A stretch of DNA of 64,000 nucleotides, taken from assembly GCA_965153355.1 (NCBI GenBank), contig OZ231126.1:25792001-25856000 (forward strand), in the 5' to 3' direction. A model generated the notes under the pieces. The model saw only the letters and a program-made list of their open reading frames with translations, did not search any database and was not told the origin of the DNA. A program made the translations under genes and the position numbers. Shown here one piece after another: positions 12,691 to 25,249 of this stretch. Source of the stretch: Flaccisagitta enflata (lineage: Eukaryota; Chaetognatha; Sagittoidea; Aphragmophora). How positions within the stretch are numbered: the first letter of the stretch is position 1; each line of letters starts with the position of its first letter.

Positions 12691-13494
12691 TCGGGCAGGG
12701 ATCCAGGATGAAAATATCTCAATTTTAAGGGTTTAGAATAAAAAAAAGACACCACTCCCAATTTTTTGCACAGGGTATCTAAGAAGGGTTTAAAATCAGA
12801 ATATGATATTCATTTTGGTCAATTATTGGCCAATGAAATTAGAAACAGTTTTTTGTACTATGAATTGTGTTTTTTACCATAAAAACATTGAATATCTAAT
12901 ATTTTTTGGTTGATTTTGACTGAAACTGATGTATTTTGATCATAGGTACTATGCTTACTCAATTTTTGGTGTTTTTGACCAATTTTGGCCATTTTTGGAA
13001 ATTTGCACTTTTACCTTATTTGCATATTGCGGTTTCGCATCTTTCGCATTTTTCGCTCATAATCTGAGCGTTTCTTTTAGTAGCACTATGAAACTCATAC
13101 CTGATGCATATTCTTACTTAAGACACAGTCTTCAATGTTTTTTTTTTAGAATTGTAAAAATTTGGCTTATTCCCTCATAATTTGGCTTTTTAAAGCCATT
13201 TTTAAGCTCCTTAGGCATATATCAAAATATAATGAGTGCACTCAAATATCATTCTTAACAAGGGCTACCTATTTCTGCAAAAAAAATCATGGAAACAATA
13301 AAAGAAATACTGTTTTTAAAGCAAAAATAGCAGTTTTTACCACAAAAAAACGTTTCTAATTCTATTGGCCAATATTCAACCAAAATGAATATCATATTCT
13401 GATTCTAGACCCTTTTTAGGACCTCTGTGCAAAAAATTAGGGGTGGTGTCTTTTTTTTTTTTTTTAGAAATTTTCATCCTGGATTCCTGCCCGG
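12691..13494. mobile_element. TA-flanked element (nest level 3)
   Basis: The ends are (T/C)CGGGCAGG(G/A)ATCCAGGAT, ~26 bp nearly perfect, with TA at 12689-12690 and 13495-13496. The related element at 46767 has simple continuous sequence at this point. Without its own insertion this would be a very short element of ~80 bp. Confidence 0.65.
12741..13464. mobile_element. TA-flanked element (nest level 4, innermost)
   Basis: The ends are an A-run then GACACCAC(T/C)CC(C/T)AATTTTT. Inverted similarity extends ~150 bp (ATATGATATTCATTTTGG in both arms). TA lies at 12739-12740 and 13465-13466. It could instead be one element with level 3, with a ~20-bp length difference between arms. Confidence 0.7.
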
Positions 13495-13949
13495 TATGAC
13501 AATTTGTCATTTAAAAGTGCGGCTTTTTTATTGAGTCGAGTAGTTGCTAAAAATCTAGTGAGAAATTCAAAGCAGATTTTTTTGAAATTCCTCTCATCTC
13601 TCAATGGCTTGAGCTACAGATGCCTAATTGATCTCAATTCAAAGATATTTGCATTATCTTTCATTTAAAACCACTTTGAAGTCTATAGCTCAAGTTAATT
13701 GGAAATGAAAGCAATTTTAAAAGAATCGGTTGTGAAAATCAAACAAGATTTTAGGCTAAAACTGTAAATGATTGTTTTACATAAAATTGATGTTGCGGAT
13801 AAAGTATTCAAGCTACACCAATAAAAATTTTAATACAAAAAACGTCAAACACAGGACTATAAAAGAAAATTGATCTCAGACCATAGACATGATGCATATA
13901 GGAATGTGAGCTTGATACTTTTCCCACTTTGAGATTGATCACCCGGTAC

Positions 13950-14640
13950 AAATATCTCATAAACCCTTACAACCATTCAAAGCGAAGCGCCTTGTTCCGC
14001 ATCCATCTAACGCTTTTGTAATCTTTAATCTTTACTCATCCTCATTCTCATCTTACTTAAACACCCTCCTACGCATCTAACGCGGATCCGTGTCCTTTTA
14101 TTCCAATCCAATTCTTCCAAAGCGTAGGTAGGATCTCACATCTCAACCTGAGATTCTTTAGTCGGTCTACCCTGACTCCTCGATATCCTGTAAATCAATC
14201 CAGTATTGAACTCTTTCACTGCCTACTATCAACATATTACCCTTTTCATAGCATAATCTTTTTCCGTTGCTATCTGCCCATTGCCTTATCAAATCCACTC
14301 TCAAAATTGTATGTCTTTCTTTAACAGCATTCACCCGGCTTCTGAAACTTTTTAAGTACCATATTTGCTTGCCATCCCTCCTTTTGCCAATTCCACTCTC
14401 CAGTCTATTTATCTTTCTTTCTTCTTTATCTACTTTTCTTTCGAAACTATCTACCTACCCTTCCATTGACAATTTAACCACCTACCCTTGTTCTTCCACC
14501 TCCCACTCATCCTCCCCTTCTGCCGGTTTTCGCTTTCATCCCCAATCTTGTTGGCGGCTGCGAGTTGTTTTGTCTCGACGGGTCCCTCGGCTCGGCTTCG
14601 CGTGAATGGGAGACGATGTCGACTGGGCGGAGGCGGATAA
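13950..14640. other. no recognised gene
   Basis: Pyrimidine-rich unique sequence with short phrases repeated around CATCTAACGC. Nothing supportable is coded. Confidence 0.4.
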
Positions 14641-15145
14641 AGGAGACTGAGGAGGAAGAGGGGGAGGAAAGAGGGGAGGAAGAAGAAGTGGAAGAGATGG
14701 AGGAAAGAGAAGAGGGAGAAAAAGAGGAAAGGATGAGATGAAGGCAAGGAAGGAGAATGGAGGAAACAAAGGAGAGAAGTGGGGAGAGGCGATTGAAGAG
14801 GATTTGGGGGAGGAAGGAGAGGAGGGAGAAGAAGAGAAGGGGAAGGGAAGAGAAGAGGAAAAGAAGGGGGAAGGGAAGGAGGACTAAGGAAAGGGGGGGG
14901 GGGCTGATAAAGGAGATTAAAGAGCAACAAATGGAGGAAGGAGAAAAGAATGAAGACGAAGAGGGGGAAGGAGAAAAGGAGAGATAAGGAGAGGAGGAGG
15001 GAAATGCAAGAGGAGATGGCAAGAGAAGGAAGGCGGGTAGAGAATACTGAAGAGGAAAAGTGGGAAGAAGAAGAAGAAGAAGAAGGTGAAGAAGAAGAAG
15101 AAAAAGAAGAAGAAGAAAAAGAAAAAGAAAAAGAAAAAGAAAAAG
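14641..15145. repeat. ~500-bp homopurine tract with (GAA)n and (AAAAAG)n
   Basis: The plus strand is almost only A and G, with GGA/GAA imperfect repeats, then (GAA)n from 15057 and (GAAAAA)n before family F copy 4. Such tracts can form triplex DNA (known property). The open frames on both strands are translations of it. Confidence 0.85.
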
Positions 15146-16040
15146 AACTAGTCATCCAAGGATCGCACATGGTCAGTAGGGTGACTGAAAATATGGTCAT
15201 ATTTTAATCTGGTCTCCCTCGCGGGAGAAATGATACCATTTCCATCACAGATGATAACCCTAAAATCTGGTGGCAATCAAATGAAGTTTACTCATGGCCG
15301 CAACCCCCCCTCATTTCCCATAGAAAATGTACAGGAAGGATTTTGGCCTCTGCAGCTTCCTATCTTTTATAATGGGAATGGGGTGGGGTTGCGGCCATGA
15401 GTAAACTTTGTCTGATCATCTCCAGATTTTAGAGTTACCATCTATGATGGAAATGGTCACATTTCTCCCGCAAGGAAGACGAGATTCGGACTTGACCATA
15501 TTTTAAGTCACCCTAATGGTCAGCGGTACCCGATGCCCTGCTGGAGTGATCAAGTTAAGTAGTGGAGTGAGAGCAGGGCAGCGGCCCCAAAGGGCCGATG
15601 TCCTGTAGGACACAGGGGTGAATTTCGAGACGTCCTGAGGCAGATTTGAAGTTGGGATGGCAGGATTTAGCCCAAAAGAGCAGATTTGAGGTTTGGGGGG
15701 CAGGCTTGAGGCCTAGAGGACAAATTTGAGGCCTGAAGGTTTGATTTGAGGCCTGAAGGGCTGATTTGAGGTCTGGAGGGCTGATTTGCGGTCTTGAGGG
15801 CATATATGAGGTCCGAAGAGCTGATTTGAGCTCTCAAGGGCTAAATTGAGGTCTGAAAGGGCTAATTTGATGGCTCAGGGGGCCAAAATCAGGCCTGAGA
15901 CTGCAGAATTGAGGCTTCGATGGCCAAGGGGGGGGGGATGGAAGGATGGAAGGACGGAAGGATGGAAGGACGGAAGGACGGACTTCTCGAAATTCCCCCC
16001 TGTGTCCTACAGGACATCGGCCCTTTGGGGCCGCTGCCCA
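15146..16040 (+). mobile_element. family F copy 4, interrupted by a hAT element
   Basis: It begins CTAGTCATCCAAGGATCGCA, an end shared with F7b. The hAT element 15177-15515 interrupts it, and it resumes at TGGTCAGCGGTACCCG. Arms at ~15577-15625 and ~15985-16038 carry CGGCCCCAAAGGGCCG and flank a ~20-bp minisatellite (GGGCTGATTTGAGGTCTGAA). The 3' end, CTGCCCAAAAAG, runs into a (AAG)n array. Confidence 0.75.
15177..15515. mobile_element. hAT-type nonautonomous element, 339 bp
   Basis: The terminal repeats begin TAGGGTGACT(G/T)AAAATATGG and inverted similarity continues for ~140 bp. It is flanked by perfect 8-bp duplications ATGGTCAG at 15169-15176 and 15516-15523. F7b, at ~55903-55912, has the same site once without the insertion. 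An 8-bp duplication with TAGGG ends is characteristic of hAT. No transposase is present. Confidence 0.9.
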
Positions 16041-16042
16041 AA

Positions 16043-16136
16043 AAGAAAAAGAAGAAGAAGAAGAAGAAGAAGAAGAAGAACAACAACAACAACAACAACA
16101 AGAACAAGAACGAGAAGAAGAAGAAGAAGAAGAAGA
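16043..16136. repeat. (AAG)n-(AAC)n-(AAG)n array
   Basis: Trinucleotide array directly following the A-rich end of family F copy 4. Confidence 0.95.
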
Positions 16137-16242
16137 CTCTGTTACTAGAAACAAAAAGAAAATTGCTCGAGAAAAAGATGCAGAAAATTAATCTGCAGAA
16201 TGATACGTAAAAAAAGGAAGAAGAAGTCAATGAAGAAAGGAG

Positions 16243-17050
16243 GAATAGTCGCAAAAGCATTAGATGGTCAGCGGTACCCGTTGCCCCTATGTGATTATGT
16301 GTTGATGTGTGATGGTGAAAGGGGCAGCGGCCCCCAAGGGGCCGATGACCTATGCTCAGTATGTTTAGTGGATATAGGCTTAATTTGAGCATCCATTATG
16401 GGATTTGAACCTCAAGGCTGGGGTTTGAGCCTCAAGAATTGGATTTGAGCCTCAAGGCTGGGATTTAAGCCTCAAGTCTGGGATTTGAGCCTTAAGGCTG
16501 GGATTGGAGCCTCAAGGCTAGGATTTGAGCCTTGAGGTTTGGATTTTGAGCCTGGAGGTTGGGATTTGAGCCTGGAGGTTGGGATTTGAGCATAAAGGCT
16601 AGAATTTGGGCTTTGAGGTTAGAATTTTGGCCTCGAGGCTAGAATTTAGGCCTCGAGGTTAGAATTCAGGCCTCAAGGCTGGAATTTGGGCCTCAAGGCT
16701 AGAATTTGGGCCTCGAGGCTAGAATTGGGGCCTTGAGGCTAGGATTGGGGCCTTGAGGCTAGGATTGGGGCCTCGAGGCTAGGTTTTGGGCCTCGAGGCT
16801 AGGATTTGGGCCTCAAGGCAAGGATTTGGGCCTCGAGCCTAGGATTTAGGCCTTAAGGCTAGAATAAGAGCTTCAAAGGGGGTGGGCCGAGGAGAAGGAA
16901 TTGCGGCCAGATGGCCAGATTTTGAGCCTAGAGGCTGGATTCTGGGCTTTGAGGCTTGAGGTTTGAGGGGGTGGACGGAGAAGGAGGAGAAGAATTTTCT
17001 CCTGTGTGAAAGCATAGGTCATCGGCCCCTTTGGGTCCACTGCCCAAAAG
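16243..17050 (+). mobile_element. family F copy 5 with long 20-bp minisatellite
   Basis: The start AATAGTCGCAAAAGCATTAG matches the end of F6. Arms carry CGGCCCCCAAGGGGCCGATG and ACCTATGCT. The interior (about 16385-16900) is ~25 copies of a 20-bp unit like GGATTTGAGCCTCAAGGCTG, grading into AGAATTTGGGCCTCGAGGCT. The 3' end is CTGCCCAAAAGG. Same subfamily as F6. Confidence 0.75.
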
Positions 17051-17197
17051 GGAAAAAATTGTAAGAAAGAAAAGTGGAATAAGAGAAAAAAGAGAAAAAA
17101 GAGGAAGGAAGAGAAGAAAAGGGCGTGACTGTGGCGTCATGGCGCAGGGAGAGAAAAAAAGAGATAAACAACTTTTTAAAATTATACAAGAAGAAAC

Positions 17198-17207
<10 letters not shown>

Positions 17208-17274
<67 letters not shown>
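17208..17274. repeat. (GA)n array
   Basis: Perfect GA array of ~67 bp. Confidence 0.97.
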
Positions 17275-17279
<5 letters not shown>

Positions 17280-17620
17280 ACAGACTGACAGAAATAAAAA
17301 AAAAGTTGAAGACGAATAGAGTAGAATACAAGTTGATCAAGCACAAAAACAAAAGAATAAAGGCATTCAAGCAGGCAGACAGCCCAGAGGACCATGTCTC
17401 TTTGTAATTAGTTGAAATGAAATGTATTTGGTTGTATCGAATTTTATTGTGTTGATGAAAGTGGCGCCCATGACTCAGGGCAAAACAAAAGAACAAATTA
17501 AAAGCACGGATTCAACGTTTCTCCCTTTTAAAGCAACAAAGAAATTAAACAAGTAAAAAAAAAGATAAAGGGACAATAGAAAAGGGAGGAAAAAGCAAGA
17601 GAAAATAAAATTAGACAGTG

Positions 17621-17623
<3 letters not shown>

Positions 17624-17694
<71 letters not shown>
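17624..17694. repeat. (GA)n array
   Basis: Perfect GA array followed by short GACA and ACAC tracts. Confidence 0.97.
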
Positions 17695-17702
<8 letters not shown>

Positions 17703-17889
17703 GCAGGCAGACACACACACACAGATAGACACACAAGGGGGTGACTGAAAGACGGACAGAGACAGAGACGAAGGTGGGTCAGGGGGACTGGGACAACCCT
17801 TTTGCAAAGGCGATGTAGTGAAAGGGGAGCGGAGAAACGAACGGACAGACAGACAGACAGAAACCGGAATGTATAGATAACCATAACAA

Positions 17890-18035
17890 AAGATCTCGCT
17901 GTGGCGCGGCGCGTCACATTCTCGAGTCTCTGCGCATGCGTGAAAACAAAAACGCAAAGCCTTAGAATTATTCTCCGCGGCTGAGTGACGCCGAGGTTTA
18001 GTATCGCCGCCTCGTGGCCACCGAGGAGAAGCAGA
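17890..18035. promoter_or_regulatory. CpG-rich promoter-like stretch with NRF1-like site
   Basis: In CpG-poor surroundings this ~145-bp stretch is dense in CG. It contains TGCGCATGCG (17931-17940, the core of the NRF1 consensus), GCGTCAC and GTGACGC (half CRE-like), GGCGCGGCGCG, and the dyad CCTCGTGGCCACCGAGG. GA arrays lie on both sides. Promoter function is inferred from motifs only; no adjacent exon is recognised. Confidence 0.3.
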
Positions 18036-18080
18036 GCAGAAATAAAAGGGAAAATAAAATTGAAAGCGAATGGAGTCGAG

Positions 18081-18086
<6 letters not shown>

Positions 18087-18175
<89 letters not shown>
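18087..18175. repeat. (GA)n array
   Basis: Perfect GA array of ~89 bp. Confidence 0.97.
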
Positions 18176-18178
<3 letters not shown>

Positions 18179-18406
18179 ACGGACAAGCATGGTCAGCGAC
18201 ATACAGATAGGTGGACAAAATGTAAAAACAGAAGGTAGACCCTAGACAACTAGACCAGGGGATCTCGATGTGAGGTGACAAAGGCATGAGAAAATTGGAA
18301 AGGAATAAAGGGATGGCAAAAAATCAAATGAGAAAGTGGAACAGTAAAAGAACAATGAAAATTGAAAAAATGAGATGCAAAAGAAACGGAAAACGAAAAG
18401 TAAAGA

Positions 18407-18498
18407 AAAAAAGAAAGGAAAAGAAAAGAATAAAAAAGAAAAGAAAAGAAAAGAAAAGAAAAGAAAAGAAAAGAAAAGAAAAGAAAAGAAAAGAAAAG
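18407..18498. repeat. (AAAAG)n array
   Basis: Pentanucleotide array, perfect over ~70 bp. Confidence 0.95.
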
Positions 18499-20030
18499 TA
18501 AAGGTTCAAGGGAGAATAATTCATAGTCTTTTCTTCTATCTCCGTCTTCTCTATGAACTCCCGAGAGATGTGCATAAACACGAAACAGTCGCGTTTCTCC
18601 TTCATGTTGGCAATCTCTGTGAATCTACGTCATCGTCACACAATTACTCCGTCATGAATGATATTCATAGATGTGTCGTGTTCGTGTTGGGTATTTTGAA
18701 TGATATTTTAAAGCAAGTATCGCTCAAGGCATGCTAACGCATTTATCTCTCTTATCTGGGGTTTGAATCCAAAACCATCTTAAAACTTGGAGGCATCTTT
18801 ATTTATCTTTATTTGTTGAGAAATGGTTTCGCTCCGATAATCAACTAGTCAAAGTCTATAATTGCGTGTGAGAGGGATGGGGGGTTGGGGTAAAGGCAGT
18901 GATTTATCAGCCACTTTGGTCACTGAGCAAGGGCAGTGATGCAAAAAACTGCTTGCAATGAGACAAAAAGTCCGGCTGACCGACAGATAGACAGATGTAC
19001 GAACACAGCGCTTTTTCTTTTGCTGCTCTTATTTTAGAAGTTGAACACAGCAACGGAGGGCTCAGAAGTTTGTGCTCTGAGGGAAGTTCTTAACCCGATC
19101 CTGACTAACCCATCCTATTCTACGAATGAATAACATGTTGACAACTCATTGAATAGAAAACCTTTCTTTCACGAGAGGATCAATCAATGATATCATAGAA
19201 AAGCGTTTGTTTTCATTCTAATGTTGAAGGAATGATTTTGGAGGTAAATATTCTAGTATGAATCTTAACTTGACAGCACAGATTTCTCTTCGGAATCTAA
19301 AGAGACCTGGCGACCATCTACGGACACTAGGCAACGATTTGTTCTTCTTGATTCCTTGTTATTTATTTTTTCATTTTATGACATCTTCACTTTGATTTCT
19401 TCTTTATCCGTATGAAAGTTGGAAAACATTACTACTCAACCCTACCTTACTTAAGGATGAGAGCAACTATCCTTACTAATGAAAAACAACCAAGTCTATC
19501 ATGAAATCGTTCAAAAAAAAAATAATAATCCAACCAAACAGAAAAAAATCAATGATTTTAACCTGTTTGCTACAAGTAAGTGCCAATGACAAGAAAGAGT
19601 GCCAGATGAGTGTGCTGAACCGGTGGGGCCTAATCCAAAGTCCCTCACATCCGTCTGATCTTCCCATTGTAAAAGGCTCATGCAACCCACAACTTAAAAT
19701 CAAAATTTTTTCCACTGATTGAGACCATTTTCTCAAACATTCCATGTCAACCCAAAATAAGAAGATGCAAAGTATGTACGATATTCCTTCGTTACAATTT
19801 GTTTTCCCCTTTTCAGTCGGTTTGCAATCTGTTCTCCCCCAATCATTCACCATTCCTCACTTCGCGCTCCTTTTCTCCAGATATCAGATTTATACTCGCG
19901 TTTATTTGTCCTTTTGTTTCAATTTGGGTTCCCAGATTCCCCTTCCTCTTTCTTTTCTCATTCTTTCTACTTTTCCCCTTTCTTTTTTTATCGGGTTTCT
20001 TGTCGTGTTTTTCTGATTTCTTCCTTCCTT
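18499..20030. other. no recognised gene
   Basis: Mostly unique. Around 18890-19000 a degraded family-G-like block (GGGCAGTGATGCAAAAAAC, then GACCGACAGA) is visible. No coding region is supportable. Confidence 0.4.
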
Positions 20031-20079
20031 CTTTCTGTCTTTCTTTCTTTCATTTTTTTTTTCTTTTTTTTTCTTTCTG

Positions 20080-20855
<776 letters not shown>

Positions 20856-21334
20856 TTTTGGGCAGCGGCCCCGAAGGGGACAAAGTCCTGTAGAACACAG
20901 GGGGACTTTCGTTCGTCATTCCGTCCGTCCGTTCGTCCGTTTGTCCGTGCGTCCCCCCCAGGCCCTCTCAGGCCTGAAATCTGCCCTATCAGGCCTTGAA
21001 TCTGCCCTCTCAGGCCTGAAATCTGCCCTCTCAGGCCTGAAATCTGTCCTCTCAGGCCTGAAATCTGTCCTCTCAGGCCTGAAATCTGCCCTCACAGATT
21101 CAATCTGATAGGAATTTCAGGCCTGAGAAAGGAGGCTGAGACAGATTTCAGGCCTGACCTGAAACGGACGGATGGACGGGGACGGACAGATGGAATGACG
21201 AAGAAAGTCCCCCTGTGTTCTACAGGACTTCGTCCCCTTCGGGGCCGCTGCCCTGCTTCCTCTCACTCCATTTCGCAATCACGCAAAGCAGGGCAACGGG
21301 TATCGCTGACCACATATTGCCCTTGGGCGACCTG
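20856..21334 (-). mobile_element. family F copy 2, lying within a (TTTC)n array
   Basis: Arms at 20860-20906 and 21206-21252 carry GCGGCCCCGAAGGGGAC. The interior is a 21-bp minisatellite (TCAGGCCTGAAATCTGCCCTC), first direct and then inverted. The end TATTGCCCTTGGGCGACCTG is shared with F8. TTTC repeats occur on both sides. Confidence 0.8.
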
Positions 21335-21336
21335 TT

Positions 21337-21396
<60 letters not shown>

Positions 21397-21400
21397 TTTT

Positions 21401-21447
<47 letters not shown>

Positions 21448-21526
21448 GTCTTTCTTTCTTTCTTCTTTCTTTCTTTCTTTCTTTTTTGTTTGTTTGTTTG
21501 TTTGTTTGTTTCTCTTTTTTCTTGTT

Positions 21527-21566
<40 letters not shown>

Positions 21567-21595
21567 TCGTTCGTTCTTTCCTTCTGTCTGTCTGT
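21337..21595. repeat. (TTTC)n array with internal (TTTG)n
   Basis: Continuation of the tetranucleotide array beyond F2, with a (TTTG)n island at 21487-21512. Confidence 0.97.
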
Positions 21596-22004
21596 CCGTC
21601 AGTGTGTTTATATTTCTTCCCTCGTTTGCTGTCTTTTTTGTATTTTCATTCCCCAATTTTTCTCTCTTCATCTTGATACCCGCCATCTTCCCCTTCTCTC
21701 CCTACCTACTTACCCCCACTCCCCCCCCTCCTCCTTTCTCCCCCTTTCTCTCTCTTTCCTCCATTGCTTCCTCCTCTTCCTTGTTCTCCGCCCCTCGACC
21801 TCGATGGCGGAATTTCATCCGAAAGAAACCTCATCAGGTTCCTTTCCTCCTCATCCTTCACCTCCTCTTCCCCCTTCCTCCTTCTCCTCTTCCTCCTCCT
21901 CTTCCTCCTCATCAGGTTCTCCTTTTCAAGATTCTTTTGTGTTGTTCGACCTCTGACTTTCCTTTTGGTTTTGTTCGAAGGAAGGATAAAGGAGAGAAGG
22001 AGAG
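21596..22004. other. pyrimidine-rich sequence
   Basis: CTT/CTC-rich sequence with (TCC)n at 21855-21915. Nothing supportable is coded. Confidence 0.4.
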
Positions 22005-22045
22005 AAGGAGAGAGTGAGAGAAAAGGAGAGAGAGAGAGAGAGAGA

Positions 22046-22093
<48 letters not shown>

Positions 22094-22172
22094 ATGAAAG
22101 AATGAATGAATGAATGAATGAATGAATGAATGAATGAATGAAAGAATGAATGAATGAATGAATGAATGATGG
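22005..22172. repeat. (GA)n and (AATG)n arrays
   Basis: GA-rich array to 22090 followed by ~18 AATG units with two substitutions. Confidence 0.95.
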
Positions 22173-22979
22173 AAAGAAAGAAAGGAAAAAAGAAACAAAC
22201 AGAAAAGAAAACTTAAAGATGAAACGAAGATGAGAAAGACAGACGGACAGTTGAACAGATAGATAGTTGGACTAGGTGACTAATTCCGGACCGGTTGATC
22301 TAATCGTTAGTCACTACATTATCAAAGGTCATGAATATTGAATATTGGTTACTTATCTAGAGTGTTACTTTCAACATTTACCATCGTCCCTTAGCAACTC
22401 AATTGCTAGTGCGCATTGCTTTTGTTTGCATGCTCTTTCTTTGATTGCTTGAATTTCATGTCAATACAGTGATTTCACCCAATTCGTCCCTAAATACAAA
22501 CCAGTACTACCGCTGAAGCGCACTGCGCAGAGGAGAACTCCCCTCCCCCTACCCTCAGCTACTTTTACTCCTCGCCTCTCTTCATCCCACTTTTTCCACC
22601 GTGTATGGTCCAACCTAACTCCTTAGGAATTCCCGGCATAAGATTCGGTCTTTTTTTCTTTATCCTGTTAGGTAAATCTCGTCGGCGACGACATGATTAC
22701 TTCTCGATTCCTCCGCCGAGACCCCAGAGGTTGGATCAAAATCTTTGCCATCGTCGCCACCGCTTCAGTGCGATACAGTCGCCGTTGTTGTTATTGTTTC
22801 AGCGATACAGTCACCGTCGCTCACTTCGCCGCCTAATAGCGCTATTATTGTCGCTGTTGCTTCCTTTTCGAGCCATGTACGTAGTTCACTCGCTTAAATG
22901 TAGTCGCCACCGCCTTGTGTAGCCGATATGGATTTTTAGTCGCGTGCACGCATGGGGGCTGCATGGGGGGCTTGTGAGG
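22173..22979. other. no recognised gene; truncated family G end near 22936
   Basis: The stretch 22680-22915 is rich in GTCGCC/CACCGC phrases partly repeated at 24745-24870. At 22936 TTTTTAGTCGCGTGCACGC matches the family G palindrome but the other arm is missing. Open frames show no recognisable motif. Confidence 0.4.
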
Positions 22980-23260
22980 GGGGGGCGGGGGGGGAAGATT
23001 TGTAAGAGGGGGGCTGCTTGACTTAAGATCAATATTGATAATAGGGACTGCCAGGTGGCTGCTCAGTCTATCCCAGTGTTTTTAAGGGGGTGAGTCTGCT
23101 GGGGGGCTGCTGGTTCTATCCCCAGAGTTGTAAGAGGGGCTGCTTGGCATAAGAACAATATTGATTATGGGGGCTGTCTGGGGGGCTGCTGAGTCTATCC
23201 CAATCTTAGTAGTGGGGGGCTACTGGGAGGCTGTTGCATGTTGGCCCAATCCCAGAGTTG
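22980..23260. repeat. G-rich ~128-bp tandem repeat
   Basis: Two copies of a unit with AATATTGAT..GGGGGCTG..CTGAGTCTATCCCA lie ~128 bp apart (near 23020 and 23150), with partial copies around them. The G-rich strand is plus. Confidence 0.6.
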
Positions 23261-24599
23261 TAAGTGTCTTGTCATTCAAGCCTCATTTGCATAATGCTGT
23301 CAAATCAAAGTTGTGGTTAATACACTATAGCATTTTAAAACAAACAAGTTTGATCATGGCTCATACATTTAAGTACATGCTATCTGAAATAGAACATGAT
23401 GTCAAATTTCTTCGTTTTTTCATCCCAAAACAAAAAAAAACGTCTGAGTTGAATATTCAGTTTCCTAGCCATATCAGCATGAGATAGCAGGTTAAAAATA
23501 TACACTTCGAACTGGCCCAGTTTCAACTCAAGCCTTGAAATTCACCTGATCTGAATACGAGAAAAGTCATTTGGATATTAGATACTAATCTAGATAATCT
23601 AGGAAAAAAATCTAGATATTCCAGCTCAAATCTAGAAACCTAAAGTAGTGGCTTCAAATCATTCATTTTAGTATGCTTAACTACTTTTTAAGCCGATGAA
23701 ATTCAAATCTGGGCTTGGAAAATGAACTTGATATTATCACTAAGCATGTGTATATCATTTATATAAGATTATTTGTTTGTAAATCAGCTAATTAATTTAT
23801 TAGATAATGCAGATTGAGCAAAAGTTTCTTTTTTTCTGGGCCCTATTGCCTCTGTCCAACTGCAACCGTCTGCCTACTAGCCAAACATTCAGTGTTCTTT
23901 AAATTGAATTAACATTTTTATGAAAAATAACATTGGAATGAATGACAGAAAAAAAACCTCACTGCTCTTGTCCAATGCTCTAGTGCTGTATATTTGGCCT
24001 TGTTTTAGATGAAAATAGCCAAAAAGAAACATTTGGGACTAATCACAACGTTCTAACCATTCTCACCCTCATTATGCCAAATTAAGTGGTACTTGTAGGG
24101 ACTGGCTCATTTTCAATTTTAAAACATAGGAGATGCTGGAGGCCAAAATACTTTCAGCACATTTACACTGGGATATAAGGAGGGTAGCGGATGTAAGTAA
24201 AACAATCATGAGGCTGTAAAACTTAACAATTCTTCTTCTCTAATGTACAGAGATAATCCCTGCTGTTACAAGCCAATCTGTCTCCATAAGTATTTAATGG
24301 CCAAGTCTTTGCTCAAAACCTCTTAGCATTATTGAGTTATGAGCTCCATAGTTAGGTTATAGACAAAACAACTTTTTGCCTCTTATGCCCAATAACTCAT
24401 TGCAACATCTACTACATTAGTCAATCTTTTGCAGGACATCGCCTTGTTGCGTTTTTTTACCAGACATAACTATACAAATTGATTTCTTTAGTAAAACACT
24501 AATTGGATACTAATCTAGATACTAGCGAAAAAAAATCTAGATACTTTTTGGATACTTTTGGGGGCTCTTTAGGATACTGAGCCTCCGCTACATGTGGCG
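23261..24599. other. no recognised gene, AT-rich unique DNA
   Basis: GGATACTAATCTAGATA-like phrases occur near 23580 and 24510. Otherwise I see nothing structured. Confidence 0.4.
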
Positions 24600-24900
24600 A
24601 CCAAGCTTGAAACCCACCGGTTCCAATTCAAGCCTTAGAACCCACTAGATTCACCCCTAGCCTTGAAACCCACCAGTTTCAATTCAAGCCTCAGAACCCA
24701 CAATCTTTTGGGCTGTCAATTGCTTACTTTTCTGGCCATAGCTCACTCGCTTAAATGTGGTTGCCACCGCCTTAATACGATACAGCCGCCGTCGCTTACT
24801 TCATTTTCTTTAGTTCACTAATTTAGCCTTAACCGTGGTCGCCTAACTACAAAGCGGATGCCGTCGCTTTACACCTGCGCTTTGGTCGTATTTTCAGGTG
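24600..24900. repeat. diverged short repeats
   Basis: A unit with CTTGAAACCCACC and TTCAA.TCAAGCCT recurs to ~24715. From 24745 a block (TCACTCGCTTAAATG and GCCACCGCCTT) repeats sequence at 22880. Confidence 0.5.
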
Positions 24901-25038
24901 ATCTGTATTTCAATTTTTAGGTGGTGGAAGAGCTGCCCTAAAGATGGACTGACGGCTGATAAAAAAAATGCTCTTTTTTAATCCCCAAAGGTTGTAACAC
25001 CTGGAATAGGCAGGGTGGGTTTGAAAGGTGAGTAATAG

Positions 25039-25044
<6 letters not shown>

Positions 25045-25100
<56 letters not shown>
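25045..25100. repeat. (GA)n array
   Basis: Perfect GA array. Confidence 0.97.
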
Positions 25101-25102
<2 letters not shown>

Positions 25103-25249
25103 GTCGGACTAAGATTAGCTGGCGGACTTGAAATGGGGGCTGATAGCTCAAAGCATCTCTCCCCCCCCATTTTCATAGGCTTAACAAAACACCAGCTCAC
25201 CCCCTACGCTCAACAACATGCATTCCCGACGCATACCTGCCACGCCCTT

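Larger units (their letters stand above)
12331..13540. mobile_element. TA-flanked element (nest level 2)
   Basis: The ends are CTCGACTCAA(A/T)AAAAAAGCC and continue to GCAC. TA lies at 12329-12330 and 13541-13542. The interior closely matches the free-standing element 46767-47165, which lacks the inner insertion. It contains the shared module twice, inverted near 12445 and direct near 12582. Confidence 0.85.
12139..13946. mobile_element. outer TA-flanked element (nest level 1)
   Basis: The inverted repeats begin C(A/C)GGGTGATCAATCTCAAAG and remain similar for ~190 bp on each side. TA flanks lie at 12137-12138 and 13947-13948. It has been split by the element at 12331. The right arm holds a copy of the shared internal module near 13590. 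No coding capacity is seen. Confidence 0.85.

Noticed and set aside
22605-22922. 105-codon plus frame with Arg/His-rich and Leu-rich stretches
   Set aside because: Part of the stretch is repeated at 24745-24790 without an open frame, so it is more likely a repeat than coding.
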